Source: Oligoflexus sp. (GTDB lineage Bacteria > Bdellovibrionota_B > Oligoflexia > Oligoflexales > Oligoflexaceae). Taken from it: a stretch of 64,000 nt of DNA. Below are positions 51,887 through 60,835 of this stretch, piece after piece. The notes under the pieces are model-generated. The model was given only the letters and a program-made list of their open reading frames with translations. It searched no databases and was not told the DNA's origin. The DNA lies in contig NZ_DASTAT010000068.1 in NCBI RefSeq assembly GCF_035712445.1, positions 88,520 to 152,519 on the forward strand, read 5' to 3'. Numbering within the stretch: the first letter of the stretch is position 1; every line of letters starts with the position of its first letter. The translations under genes and the position numbers were made by a program.

Positions 51887-52888
51887 CTATTGAATCTGAA
51901 TCGTCATGTTTTGCGTGCTTCCATTGCGATTCAAGCGAACTTCGATTTCCTTTTCACTGCGCAGCTGATTCAGAAGGCGAATGGCCCCCGCGGCATCACG
52001 CAGCGGAATGCCGTTGATCTCTTCCACGATATCATTGTTCTGGAATCCGGCTTTCTCGTAGACGGAGTTCTCACGAATACGCGTCAGGCGGAAACCTTTC
52101 AATTCCCCACCGACCATATTGGGTTCGGCCTTGGCATCCTGCAGCACCTTGGTGAGCATCTCAGGGGCCAAAATATTGCGTTTGAATTCATCCGTCAGCT
52201 TGATGTTCATGCCTTTACGCTCGAAACCCTCTTCCTGATAGGCATCAGGCGGTGGCTTCGACGCCAGGCGATCGAGGGCCGTTCCCACGGCTCCCGGACG
52301 TCCGCCCTGGCCTTTGCGTTTGGGCGTCGGCATCACGAACTTTTCGAGCTCGACATACTCACGGCCGGTGTTGCGCTCCAGGATCACGCGGTCGTCGTAG
52401 ATTTCCACGAGTTTGGCATCATCCTGAATGGTTTCCCCGACCATATAGCTGCTGGTGCGTTTCTTCTGAGTGTTTTCGATCATCGCGAGACCGTTGAACG
52501 GATCGCCGGCAAAGATCACGCCGGTCAGCTTCAGAGGCAGATCCGATTTCACAAGCTTGTCCGAACGTGTTCCGGATTTGGCAGGACCGTCAATAGCATC
52601 CCCCATCTTCCCTTCGCTATTGAAAATATTTCGCTCAAGGATGATGGTCTGATCCGCTTTGCTGACCTTTTTCTGATCGAGCTTCAGACTCTCAGTGCTG
52701 ACACGGGTTTTGGGACGTGGGGTTTTGCCGACGGGCAAAAACACGAAGGACATGTAGAGTGAAAGTCCGCTGGCAATGATAAATGCAGCGGCGAGCAGGG
52801 CTAAAACCCACTTGAGCGAAAAGCGGCGCAGGAACCGGACGAACCGGAGCAGCTGTTTGCGATCGATCGAGACCAAGACCCTTTCCAT
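51887..52888 (-). CDS. gspC: type II secretion protein GspC
   Basis: About 333 residues from ATG 52888. One transmembrane helix (about 30-52, VLALLAAAFIIASGLSLYMSFVFL), a homology-region domain (TIILERNIFNSEG, LKLTGVIFAGDPFNGLAMIE, SYMVGETIQDDAKLVEIYDDRVILERN) and a canonical PDZ domain (GFRLTRIRENSVYEKAGFQNNDIVEEINGIPL) identify GspC. It heads the T2SS operon. The start is uncertain: a GTG 15 bases earlier (52903) is also possible, and the ribosome binding site is only moderate. Confidence 0.87.
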   Translation of the reverse strand: MERVLVSIDRKQLLRFVRFLRRFSLKWVLALLAAAFIIASGLSLYMSFVFLPVGKTPRPKTRVSTESLKLDQKKVSKADQTIILERNIFNSEGKMGDAIDGPAKSGTRSDKLVKSDLPLKLTGVIFAGDPFNGLAMIENTQKKRTSSYMVGETIQDDAKLVEIYDDRVILERNTGREYVELEKFVMPTPKRKGQGGRPGAVGTALDRLASKPPPDAYQEEGFERKGMNIKLTDEFKRNILAPEMLTKVLQDAKAEPNMVGGELKGFRLTRIRENSVYEKAGFQNNDIVEEINGIPLRDAAGAIRLLNQLRSEKEIEVRLNRNGSTQNMTIQIQ

Positions 52889-52903
52889 ACCCACCCTGAG
52901 CAC

Positions 52904-53080
52904 GTTGCAATTGTGCTTTCTACCAAACGCCCCATGAAGGGGAGCTAAGCAACGCAGGCTCCCCCAATGACGACAAATGCGCAGGCTCTTTCCTAACGCA
53001 TCTTTCGGCTATTCGCCTAGTCCTGCATGAGGATTTTTTTTCGTGTCGGCCTTGGAGGCATGGCAATAAAGAAGCCAAAA
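52904..53080. other. intergenic region upstream of the T2SS operon
   Basis: About 177 bases between the start of gspC and the end of the shikimate kinase gene (both minus strand). It should contain the T2SS promoter, but I see no convincing -35/-10 pair. An eight-T run at 53034-53041 is an A-run on the minus strand, so it does not look like a terminator for the kinase. Confidence 0.35.
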
Positions 53081-53692
53081 TCACGCATTCTCAGGGGCTT
53101 CGCTGGCCAGAAGAAGGTTCTTAATAAACTGTGCGCAGGTCCCAGCCGTGGCGAAACTTATGGTCATGGCATAGTCGGCCTGCCGATATCTATCGACCCT
53201 GCGCTGTTCCATCTGGCTCAAACGCTCTTCCAGATAGGCCTGGCGCTGCTGACGATCGGGAATTTCTTTCGCCGCGATCAGCATGGGTCTTTTTTCCAGC
53301 TCTTCGGGTCTCTGCAAAAGACGATAGACCACTTCCGACATGGGCGTGGCCAGCCAGATAGTGGGTCCGAGTCGACGCATGAGTTCCATATTCTCTTCGC
53401 GTTCCACCGCACCGGCGCCGGGAATGATGATGTGATTCAAAATCCCGCCGATGGCTTCCAGCGCTTCGGTTTCCATTTGGCGAAAAGCTTCTTCCCCCTC
53501 CTGGGCGAAGATGTCTTCAATGCGGCGTCCCTGTTTCTTTTCGATCCAGTCGTCCAGGTCCAAAACGCCAAACCCTATGAGCCGCGCGAGCTGATACGCA
53601 ACGGTGGTTTTGCCGCTCGCTGTCGCGCCGACCACGACTAAATTTGGGAATTGCTTGCGATTGAGCGTGGGGTATTCGAGGACTTTTTTCAA
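53081..53692 (-). CDS. aroK: shikimate kinase
   Basis: A 203-residue kinase that phosphorylates shikimate in aromatic amino acid synthesis. Walker A GATASGKT (22-29) is followed by the shikimate-binding DLDDWIEKKQGRRIEDIFAQEGEEAFR segment. The central GGGAV loop is GAGAV here, a conservative change. The C-terminal lid region (EERLSQMEQRRVDRYRQADY) is typical. The organism's other aro genes are not in the window. Confidence 0.82.
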   Translation of the reverse strand: MKKVLEYPTLNRKQFPNLVVVGATASGKTTVAYQLARLIGFGVLDLDDWIEKKQGRRIEDIFAQEGEEAFRQMETEALEAIGGILNHIIIPGAGAVEREENMELMRRLGPTIWLATPMSEVVYRLLQRPEELEKRPMLIAAKEIPDRQQRQAYLEERLSQMEQRRVDRYRQADYAMTISFATAGTCAQFIKNLLLASEAPENA

Positions 53693-53765
53693 GATCAGTT
53701 ATCCGCTATAGATGGTTCCGTATCATTCTTTCTAACATTGCTGGCCCGCTGGGTGAAGGGGATTT

Positions 53766-54575
53766 ATGTACATATCAGTCCAAAAGCAGGATTCTGTTCT
53801 CACCTGGACGATTCGCCGCCCGGATCGCTTGAATGCCTTGGGTCCCATCATCGGCGCGGAGCTTTTGGAACTCGTGATGCAGCTGGAGCAGGAGCTGGAA
53901 CCCTTCCGAACGGACCCTGCCATCGAAGAGCCGCCCTATCGTGGGCTGATCCTGCGTGCAGACCCGGTTCGGCGGGGCCAGAATCCACCCATATGGATTG
54001 CAGGCGGTGATCTGAAAGAACTTGCGCAGCTGTCATCACCCGCTGATGGACGGGCCTACGCTGCGGAATGGGCGCAAATCGGCCTTATTTTGCAGGGTCT
54101 GCCGATTCCCGTGATCGCCGCGATTCAGGGCGCAGCGATCGGAGGCGGCGCAGAGCTGGCTCTGGCGGCTGACGTGCGACTCGCGACCGCAGAGAGTTCA
54201 CTGCACTTCAAACAGCTGGAAGTCGGTCTTGCGACGGGCTATGCCAGCTGTCAGCGTCTTGTGACTCTAGTGGGTCAGGCCCGTGCGACTGATCTTCTGC
54301 TCCGCTGTCGCCGACTTTCCGCGAGCGAAGCGCAAAGTTTGGGACTCATCAATGACCTTGCCGCCGATGACACGGAACTTGAGACGCTCCTCACAAGCGT
54401 CATGCACGATTTCAAGCGCCTGTCACCGCGAAGCCTGATGATCCAAAAACACATGCTCCAGGGCCCCTTTGTCGATAAAAAACCACAATGGGCCGATCGC
54501 GAACTGGACCTTTTCCAGCAGCTCTGGATGCACCCGGCGCATGAAAGATTTCTGCGAAAATTTATGGGGAATTGA
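53766..54575 (+). CDS. enoyl-CoA hydratase/isomerase (crotonase) family protein
   Basis: A 269-residue crotonase-fold protein. The oxyanion-hole segments IAGGDLKELAQL (Ala/Gly-Gly-Asp-x-x-x-L) and AIQGAAIGGGAELALAADVRLA are clear. The second catalytic position lies in KQLEVGLATGYASCQRL. Substrate could be an enoyl-CoA in fatty-acid breakdown or another CoA ester; no beta-oxidation neighbour helps. GGGGA lies before the ATG. Its 3' end overlaps the convergent gene by 14 bases. Confidence 0.82.
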   Translation: MYISVQKQDSVLTWTIRRPDRLNALGPIIGAELLELVMQLEQELEPFRTDPAIEEPPYRGLILRADPVRRGQNPPIWIAGGDLKELAQLSSPADGRAYAAEWAQIGLILQGLPIPVIAAIQGAAIGGGAELALAADVRLATAESSLHFKQLEVGLATGYASCQRLVTLVGQARATDLLLRCRRLSASEAQSLGLINDLAADDTELETLLTSVMHDFKRLSPRSLMIQKHMLQGPFVDKKPQWADRELDLFQQLWMHPAHERFLRKFMGN

Positions 54576-55272
54576 ACAGAGTCGCGAGTTTTCCTGGCAC
54601 ACAGGGGATGCGGGCATTTAAATTCACGAGGAAACGCGAGGCCGCAGCCTTGGGCCAAAGGCGGCTCATCTCAGAAATTTCCAGAACGGGAAGCCCCTTC
54701 AGCTGCGATGGGGCGGCCCAGGTCGTCATATTCAGATTCTGACAGTAACGCTTCCATTGCGGCTTAAGGTCCGCGGGATAATCCACGGCGATAAAATTGG
54801 TCTGCGGAAATGCAAGGCGCAATCCCAAAAGGACCAGCGCATGCGTGGGATCAGTCTCCCATCCCTGCAGCCGTAAGGCGCTCGGCTGCAGCGCCCATCG
54901 TTCCCGAAAGGCCCTCGCGAGGCTTTTTTTCCAGGCTAAAACTTCATGCTCCCGCAGCCAGTCCGCAAAGCCTTCCGCACGCTGTTCAGCAGGAAGAGGA
55001 GCTTCCGTACCTGGCAGAACGCAGGCCGTCACCGCACCATCCACCGCATAAAACTCAGGCCCATCGTACCAAAGATCGGCAACCCAGCCGCGAAAGCCTT
55101 TATAGTAAATTTTTCCAGGAGGAAGATCCGGGAAGGAAGGCAGCTGGCCCCACGGGAGTTTCCCGGCCAGAGCCAGTGTTCCATCCGCCGTTTCACAGGC
55201 CCAGAAGGAAGCCAGGCGAAACACAGGATACGGGGCCTCAGGAGCCCCGTTTTCAGGAAAGGTCCAGATCAT
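54562..55272 (-). CDS. hypothetical protein (236 aa)
   Basis: A 236-residue soluble protein with no signal peptide and no recognised family. It has many tryptophans and aromatic residues, beginning MIWTFPENGAPEAPYP, with FRGWVADLWYDGPEFYAVDGAV in the middle. Its ATG overlaps the ychF stop (ATGA), so it is translationally coupled to the GTPase gene and could be a partner. The 3' end overlaps the crotonase gene tail to tail by 14 bases. Confidence 0.6.
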   Translation of the reverse strand: MIWTFPENGAPEAPYPVFRLASFWACETADGTLALAGKLPWGQLPSFPDLPPGKIYYKGFRGWVADLWYDGPEFYAVDGAVTACVLPGTEAPLPAEQRAEGFADWLREHEVLAWKKSLARAFRERWALQPSALRLQGWETDPTHALVLLGLRLAFPQTNFIAVDYPADLKPQWKRYCQNLNMTTWAAPSQLKGLPVLEISEMSRLWPKAAASRFLVNLNARIPCVPGKLATLFNSP

Positions 55273-56387
55273 ACGTTGAAGCGGAATTCCATGACATCGC
55301 CGTCTTTCACGACGTAATCACGGCCTTCCTGGCGAATCAGACCCTGATCTTTGAGCTTGGCGCGTGCGCCGACCTTCACCAGGTCCGGGATCACATAAAC
55401 TTCAGCACAGATGAATCCACGCTCAAAGTCCGAGTGAATCACGCCCGCCGCGGCTGGCGCCTTATCACCCTTGTGAATCGTCCAGGCGCGGATCTCTTTT
55501 TCACCGGCGGTGAAGTAAGTCTGCAGACCGAGAAGGCTATAACCCGCGCGGATCAGACGGTTCAGACCAGGCTCGGTCATGCCGAAGTCCTTGATCATTT
55601 CCATCTTCTCTTCCAGCGAGAGCTGGCTCAGCTCTTCTTCGATCTTGCCACAGATGATGACGCATTCAGCTTTTTCCGCAGCCGCGTGTGCCTTCACCTT
55701 TTTGGTGAACTCATTGTCCTGCGAACCATCAGCCAGGGATTCTTCCACGTTGCACACATAAAGAACGCTTTTCGCGGTGATCAGATGCAGCTCTTCGTAA
55801 GCCTTCTGCACAGCAGGTTCATCACCCACAAAATCAGCCAGGGGGAAAACGCGCGCAGGCTTCAGCTCGTTCAACTGGTTTTGAAGAGCCGTCAGCATCT
55901 CCGCGATCTTCACGATATCTTTTTTGCCCGTTTTCAAAAGCTTCTGATAACGGCTATTGGCATTCTCAACCGTGGCCATATCCGCAAGGACCAGCTCGGT
56001 GTTGATGATCTCGATATCCCGGATCGGATCCACACCGCCCTCGACGTGCGTGATGTCGCTGTCGTCAAAGCAGCGAACCACGTGGGCGATGGCGTTGGTG
56101 CTCTTGATGTGACCCAGGAACTGGTTGCCGAGGCCCTCACCTTTGGAGGCGCCGCGCACGAGCCCGGCGATATCGACGAATTCCATGCTGGCAGGCACGA
56201 TGCGCTGGGCTTTTACATACTTGTCGAGTTCCTGAAGGCGCGGATCCGGAACATCCACCCGGCCCACGTTCGGATCGATCGTACAAAACGGATAGTTGGC
56301 CGAAGCCGCACCCGCCGACGTCAAAGCATTGAAAATAGTCGACTTGCCGACGTTAGGCAGACCAACGATACCGCATTTAAAACCCAT
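55269..56387 (-). CDS. ychF: YchF/OLA1-type ribosome-binding ATPase
   Basis: A 372-residue P-loop protein of the Obg-related YchF family, which binds the ribosome and prefers ATP. G1 GLPNVGKS (9-16), G3 DIAGLVRGASKGEGLGNQFL and the G4 position NVEE (in YVCNVEES), an N-x-x-E form known to favour ATP over GTP, are present. The C-terminal TGS-like domain (EIRAWTIHKGDKAPAAAGVIHSDFERGFICAEV) is typical. It follows yajQ by five bases. Confidence 0.95.
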   Translation of the reverse strand: MGFKCGIVGLPNVGKSTIFNALTSAGAASANYPFCTIDPNVGRVDVPDPRLQELDKYVKAQRIVPASMEFVDIAGLVRGASKGEGLGNQFLGHIKSTNAIAHVVRCFDDSDITHVEGGVDPIRDIEIINTELVLADMATVENANSRYQKLLKTGKKDIVKIAEMLTALQNQLNELKPARVFPLADFVGDEPAVQKAYEELHLITAKSVLYVCNVEESLADGSQDNEFTKKVKAHAAAEKAECVIICGKIEEELSQLSLEEKMEMIKDFGMTEPGLNRLIRAGYSLLGLQTYFTAGEKEIRAWTIHKGDKAPAAAGVIHSDFERGFICAEVYVIPDLVKVGARAKLKDQGLIRQEGRDYVVKDGDVMEFRFNV

Positions 56388-56392
56388 GGCTC

Positions 56393-56887
56393 TTAGCTCC
56401 GCATATTGATGAATTGCAGCGGCAGACCGATCTCGGTCGCGGCGCGCAATGTTCTGATCGTCTCCTGCAGATCGTCGATGCTTTTGCCCGTGACCCGGAC
56501 CTGCTCGTCCTGGATCGCCGCCTGCACCTTGATCTTCGAATCTTTGATCAGTTTGACAATTTTCTTGGCTTCTTCCTTATCAATCCCGTTCTTGAGCGTA
56601 ACTTCCTGGCGCAAAGCATTGCCCGAGCCTTCGATCTGCTTGCCGTAATCCAGCGTGCGCAGATCCACCGAGCGCTTGACCAATTTTTGCTCCAGAAGCT
56701 GATGGATGGCCCGAAGTTTCAGCTCGTCATCCGCCAGGATCTTGATCTTTTTTTCCGTTTTATCAAATTCGATCGTCGACTTGCTGCCGCGGAAATCAAA
56801 GCGGGTCGAAATCTCTTTCACCGTTTGGTTTACGGCGTTGTCGACTTCCTGAAGATTGACTTCGTTGACGATGTCGAAAGAAGGCAT
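56393..56887 (-). CDS. yajQ: YajQ family nucleotide-binding protein
   Basis: A 164-residue cytoplasmic protein: MPSFDIVNEVNLQEVDNAV, RFDFRGSKSTIEF, and a duplicated ferredoxin-like fold ending LPLQFINMRS match YajQ, which binds nucleotides including cyclic di-GMP in some species. ATG 56887 has AGGAG nine bases upstream. It lies upstream of ychF in the same orientation, and is divergent to a secreted protein gene. Confidence 0.92.
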   Translation of the reverse strand: MPSFDIVNEVNLQEVDNAVNQTVKEISTRFDFRGSKSTIEFDKTEKKIKILADDELKLRAIHQLLEQKLVKRSVDLRTLDYGKQIEGSGNALRQEVTLKNGIDKEEAKKIVKLIKDSKIKVQAAIQDEQVRVTGKSIDDLQETIRTLRAATEIGLPLQFINMRS

Positions 56888-56949
56888 ATTCAGCAACTCC
56901 TAAAAAAGGGACTTCCCACAAACAGTCGATTTCTTTAACCTAAAGGATT

Positions 56950-58119
56950 ATGCCAAGGAACAGAAGAATCATTGCATCCGCCAGTTGCGTCGTTTTAGCA
57001 TATACGACTGCGATCCCCTGTCTTTTTGCCGAGAAAAATCAGGTAAAACTGGCTCTTCCTATGAAACCCTCCCAGGAGCGCGAAGATTACCAGGAGTGCG
57101 TGACCTCGGTCATTAAAAAATACCAGGGTCCGGGCTCGGTAAAAAAGAACAAGAAGCTCCAATATGGCCTGGCTGCCTGCAAGGATCGCTATCCGGCCGT
57201 CTCCATTATGATCGACTGCAAAAAAGAGATGGCCGCTGCCTATCGCGAGGATCATGACGCGCTGAAAGCCGCTCTGATCGAGTGCAAGAGCGAATACAGC
57301 AAGTACACCTTCAACCCCAAAAATCCGGTGCCCTTCGTTCTGCGGGGGGAGCAGGTCTTTTTCGCCGGCGCGGGTTTGAATCGCAGTCACCCCATCCGGG
57401 CCCAGGAGGACGAGGATCCGACCAACGGCCTTTATATGAGCGATAACTTCGGCAACTTTTCCTGCACCTCGCTCTATAAAACCATGTTCCGCGAGCTGCA
57501 GCCGGAGTACCTGCTCTTTGGCAACGATCCCTTCGTCTACACGCCTCTGCGTCACGCCAAGCGCGAGGAATTCCTGAAATCCGTAGGCCTCGCGGGCGCC
57601 TTGAATAAGCCGAAAACCATGCTTCTTTCGATGCATCGCGATTTCGGCGAGCTCCATTACGAGCCTTCGACCCAGGAAACCGTGAATTACTTTCCGATGA
57701 GTTACTGCAACTTCGATCGCAAACTCGGACCTATTTTCGAAGGCATGAAGATCTATTACCTGGTCGATCGTATCAGCACCCAGGTGACGCCCTACTTCGG
57801 CACGGCCTTCTATCGCGATGACAGCAAGATTCCGGTGAAAGACCTCGCCGAGCAGATCCGCACCCTGCTCGGCAATCAGTATAAACTCTTCAATCCCAGA
57901 CCCGGCGTCACCTTGATCTCGCAGGTGGAACCGTCGGCCTTCGACAAGGAAGGCGATCCGAAGAACGTGTGTCAAAGCGGCCAACAGTCACCCTATATGG
58001 CCGTGATCAACGAGCGCGAGTCCACGGGTATGGCGTCTTACACTTTGCTCGCGAATATCAGTAACCTCTGCCGCTATGGCGACAAAATCTCCTCCCGCTT
58101 TCTGAAAAAAGGTCCCTGA
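56950..58119 (+). CDS. secreted hypothetical protein (389 aa)
   Basis: A 389-residue exported protein with a signal peptide (about 1-28, ending IPCLFA). The mature part contains about eight cysteines (DYQECVTSV, LAACKDRYP, MIDCKKEM, LIECKSEY, FSCTSLY, YCNFDRK, NVCQSGQ, LCRYGD), so disulfide bonding is likely, and a region GNDPFVYTPLRHAKREEF. No family is recognised. AAAGGA precedes the ATG. It lies 62 bases from the divergent yajQ start. Confidence 0.65.
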   Translation: MPRNRRIIASASCVVLAYTTAIPCLFAEKNQVKLALPMKPSQEREDYQECVTSVIKKYQGPGSVKKNKKLQYGLAACKDRYPAVSIMIDCKKEMAAAYREDHDALKAALIECKSEYSKYTFNPKNPVPFVLRGEQVFFAGAGLNRSHPIRAQEDEDPTNGLYMSDNFGNFSCTSLYKTMFRELQPEYLLFGNDPFVYTPLRHAKREEFLKSVGLAGALNKPKTMLLSMHRDFGELHYEPSTQETVNYFPMSYCNFDRKLGPIFEGMKIYYLVDRISTQVTPYFGTAFYRDDSKIPVKDLAEQIRTLLGNQYKLFNPRPGVTLISQVEPSAFDKEGDPKNVCQSGQQSPYMAVINERESTGMASYTLLANISNLCRYGDKISSRFLKKGP

Positions 58120-58132
58120 GACACGATCAACC

Positions 58133-58141
58133 TGCTATGAT
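58133..58141 (+). promoter_or_regulatory. extended -10 promoter upstream of dnaG
   Basis: TGC-TATGAT: a TG dinucleotide one base before a near-consensus -10. No -35 is evident, as in other extended -10 promoters. The ATG of dnaG is 56 bases downstream. Confidence 0.4.
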
Positions 58142-58196
58142 ACCCGCCGTCGCGGCCAAACCGCCTATTTTCTGAATTTCACAGCGGATCCCATCT

Positions 58197-60002
58197 ATGA
58201 GCGTCGAAGTCGCCAAGCAACGCATTCTGCAAAGAGTGCCGCTCGCTACATTGATCGGCGAAACAGTCGCGCTGACCACACGTAGCGGCCGGCAGGTCGG
58301 CCTTTGTCCCTTTCACGGGGAAAAGTCGCCGAGCTTTACCATTTTCGATGATCACTACTTCTGCTTCGGCTGTCGCGCCCGTGGCGACGCCATCACCTTT
58401 GTCCGGGAAATGCAGGGGCTTTCCTTTCTGGAATCCCTCCGTTATCTCGCCGAGAAATTCGGCATTGATGTCCCGGAATTGGAGCATCCCACGCACGATC
58501 GCGCGGCTCGCCAGATGGAGTCCAACCTTTATAAGATCTGTGCGGAAAGCCTGAGCTTTTTCCGTGAACGCCTGCTGGCATCGAACGGAACCTTTGCCCT
58601 TCAGTATCTCGAAAGCCGGGGTTTCACGCCGGAATTCATCGAGAAGCATCAGTTCGGCCTGAGTCCGCAGGAACCGCAGTTTCTGGTCAATCACCTTCTG
58701 CGCAAGGGCTTCGCGATCAAGGACATGATCACGGCTTCGGTGGCGAACAGCTCGCAGTACGATAACAAGGCCTACGATTTCTTCAACCATCGCCTCATGA
58801 TTCCGATCTTCGATATGCATGGCCGGGCGATTGCTTTCGGCGGCCGCTGCTTCGGTGATGAGCAGCCGAAATACAAAAACAGCCGGGAAACACCGCTCTT
58901 TGATAAGTCGCAGGTCCTTTACGGCCTGCATCTCGCGAAGGAACCGATTCGCCGCGATCGTCGGGCGATCGTATGCGAAGGATACATGGATGTCCTTCAG
59001 CTCTGGCAGGCGGGCATTCCGCATGCCGTCGCCTGTCTCGGCACGGCTTTGACCATCCATCACCTGCGTCGGCTCGCAGCGCTCACGCCGCGCGTTTATC
59101 TTATTTTTGATGGCGATCGCGCGGGTCGCGCGGCCACCTTGCGCACAGTGTCCCTGGCTCTGGAAGTGCCTCAAACTGAATTCAAGGTCGTGGTCCTTCC
59201 CGAGGAGCATGATCCCGATACCTTTGTGAAAGAGTACGGCGTGGCCGGCATGGAACAGCAGCTGCAAGGCGCGCAAAACCTTTTGGAATTTGCGATCCAG
59301 GCGCGTCTCATGGAAACGCATGACCTCGGCGTTCCGGATCTGATCAATAAGGAATTCATTCCCTGGCTGCAGTCGGTGGATGATCCCGTGCGGCGTCAGT
59401 ATCTTTTGGTGCGCATTGCTGAACTCACCGGAGTACCGGCTGCCGACCTTGAAGAAAAGGTGAAGCCGGACACAGCGGTCAAACGCGTGGCCCCATCGCG
59501 GGTGGAGGCTCCGGCTCCCGAAGCTCCCCGACCCAAGGTGCAGGAACTGAAAGGCGCGGAACTTTCCTTCATGGGCCATCTTTTCTTTTCACGTCCGGGT
59601 GAAATAGATCTGGATACGACCGAGCAGATGCTGAAAACGCAGCTTGAACTCGATGAACTCTGGCTCGATTTCGCGCTGGAATTATCGAAGGCTCTGCGGC
59701 GTAATCTGGTGCCGTCCGAACTCAACAAATCGCACTGGACCTCGCTTGTGATTCCAGAAGCGCTGACGCTGATCGAGAGGCTGGAACGCGACGCTCCTCT
59801 TTACATCACGACGGCCCGTCAGCAGCAGATGGAAAAGCTGGCCAAGGAAGTACGTCGCAAAGCACTGAAAGAAAGCCTCGCGCGTCTGAAGCAGAACCTG
59901 ATGCGCGGTACGGCTGAAGAGCAGCGGGAAATTCTTGCTGCCGTGGCCCGCATAACGAAAGAACTTAACGCCGCAGCTGTGAATAGCGGCACCAATCCAT
60001 AG
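58197..60002 (+). CDS. dnaG: DNA primase DnaG
   Basis: A 601-residue primase. The CHC2 zinc-binding domain has C37-P-F-H40 and C56-F-G-C59; the catalytic TOPRIM core follows (IVCEGYMDVLQLWQAG near 262, FDGDRAGRAA near 305, LPEEHDPDTFVKEYG near 335), then a proline-rich linker and a helicase-binding C-terminal domain. It synthesises RNA primers for replication. It is followed 13 bases later by an RDD-family membrane gene and then rpoD, so the usual dnaG-rpoD pairing is interrupted. Confidence 0.95.
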   Translation: MSVEVAKQRILQRVPLATLIGETVALTTRSGRQVGLCPFHGEKSPSFTIFDDHYFCFGCRARGDAITFVREMQGLSFLESLRYLAEKFGIDVPELEHPTHDRAARQMESNLYKICAESLSFFRERLLASNGTFALQYLESRGFTPEFIEKHQFGLSPQEPQFLVNHLLRKGFAIKDMITASVANSSQYDNKAYDFFNHRLMIPIFDMHGRAIAFGGRCFGDEQPKYKNSRETPLFDKSQVLYGLHLAKEPIRRDRRAIVCEGYMDVLQLWQAGIPHAVACLGTALTIHHLRRLAALTPRVYLIFDGDRAGRAATLRTVSLALEVPQTEFKVVVLPEEHDPDTFVKEYGVAGMEQQLQGAQNLLEFAIQARLMETHDLGVPDLINKEFIPWLQSVDDPVRRQYLLVRIAELTGVPAADLEEKVKPDTAVKRVAPSRVEAPAPEAPRPKVQELKGAELSFMGHLFFSRPGEIDLDTTEQMLKTQLELDELWLDFALELSKALRRNLVPSELNKSHWTSLVIPEALTLIERLERDAPLYITTARQQQMEKLAKEVRRKALKESLARLKQNLMRGTAEEQREILAAVARITKELNAAAVNSGTNP

Positions 60003-60015
60003 GCAAGGGTTTCGG

Positions 60016-60549
60016 ATGAATGATGTAATGTATGCAGGTTTTGGCCGCCGTTTGCTGGCGGTCTGCATCGATCACCTCCTCTTTGGAGCGATGATCGCAT
60101 GCGTGGGCTTCGTGCTGCTGTTTCCAGCTTTGCTCCTCGGCTTCATGTCGATGTTCAGCATGGCGACGATCACGATTTTCACCCTCCTTCTGTGGATGGG
60201 TATCATGACCCTTCTGGTCGGCGCGCACTGGCTTTATTATGCAGGTTTTGAGGCCTCTTCGCTGCAGGCTACGCCGGGCAAACTGGCCATGGGGCTGAGG
60301 GTCTGTGATGAGCAGCTTCAGCGGTTGACTCTGCGTCGTTCCACCATTCGTTATCTCAGCCACTTTTTATCAACTGTTCTGTTTTATTTTGGATATTTGA
60401 TTTCCTTTTTTACGACGAGAAGGCAAACTCTCCATGATTTGATCAGTGACAGCCTGGTCGTACGTTGGGAAAGTCTGCCGAAAGTACTTACAAAAGCGTC
60501 AGACAGCGTTCCGCAGCTGGTGCCGGAGGCTAAACCGGAGTTGGCTTAA
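60016..60549 (+). CDS. RDD family membrane protein
   Basis: A 177-residue protein with three or four membrane segments. The signature R-x-x-A-x-x-x-D lies at FGRRLLAVCIDHLLFGAMI, and QATPGKLAMGLRVCDE plus RRQTLHDLISDSLVV complete the RDD pattern (two arginine/aspartate motif regions). RDD proteins are of mixed or unknown function; some act in salt or osmotic tolerance. It starts 13 bases after dnaG and is probably co-transcribed with it. Confidence 0.82.
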   Translation: MNDVMYAGFGRRLLAVCIDHLLFGAMIACVGFVLLFPALLLGFMSMFSMATITIFTLLLWMGIMTLLVGAHWLYYAGFEASSLQATPGKLAMGLRVCDEQLQRLTLRRSTIRYLSHFLSTVLFYFGYLISFFTTRRQTLHDLISDSLVVRWESLPKVLTKASDSVPQLVPEAKPELA

Positions 60550-60717
60550 AAGTGCAGGAAAGGGTGTCAGAGGAACTGTTTACAGTCACAATGTCACATA
60601 GAAGCGTTCGGGCGAAGGTTAATTTCCCTTAAATTTCAGCTGCGCTCTGCACATGCAGAAAGACTGCAGCGAAAGTATAAGTCAGGAAAGTTAAAAACTT
60701 TTTGCCCGCAACGCCGC

Positions 60718-60746
60718 TTGCATTTTTGGCTAGCGGTATTTATAAC
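60718..60746 (+). promoter_or_regulatory. candidate rpoD promoter
   Basis: TTGCAT (60718-60723), 17-base spacer, TATAAC (60741-60746), predicting a start near 60753 and a leader of about 80 bases. Confidence 0.65.
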
Positions 60747-60835
60747 TATAGATTAAACGTGCTGTTCAACCCGCACGCCTTCTAGTTTAGCAAGCCACAT
60801 CGACACATCAACAGCTGCGGAGAATCTTTCTACGT

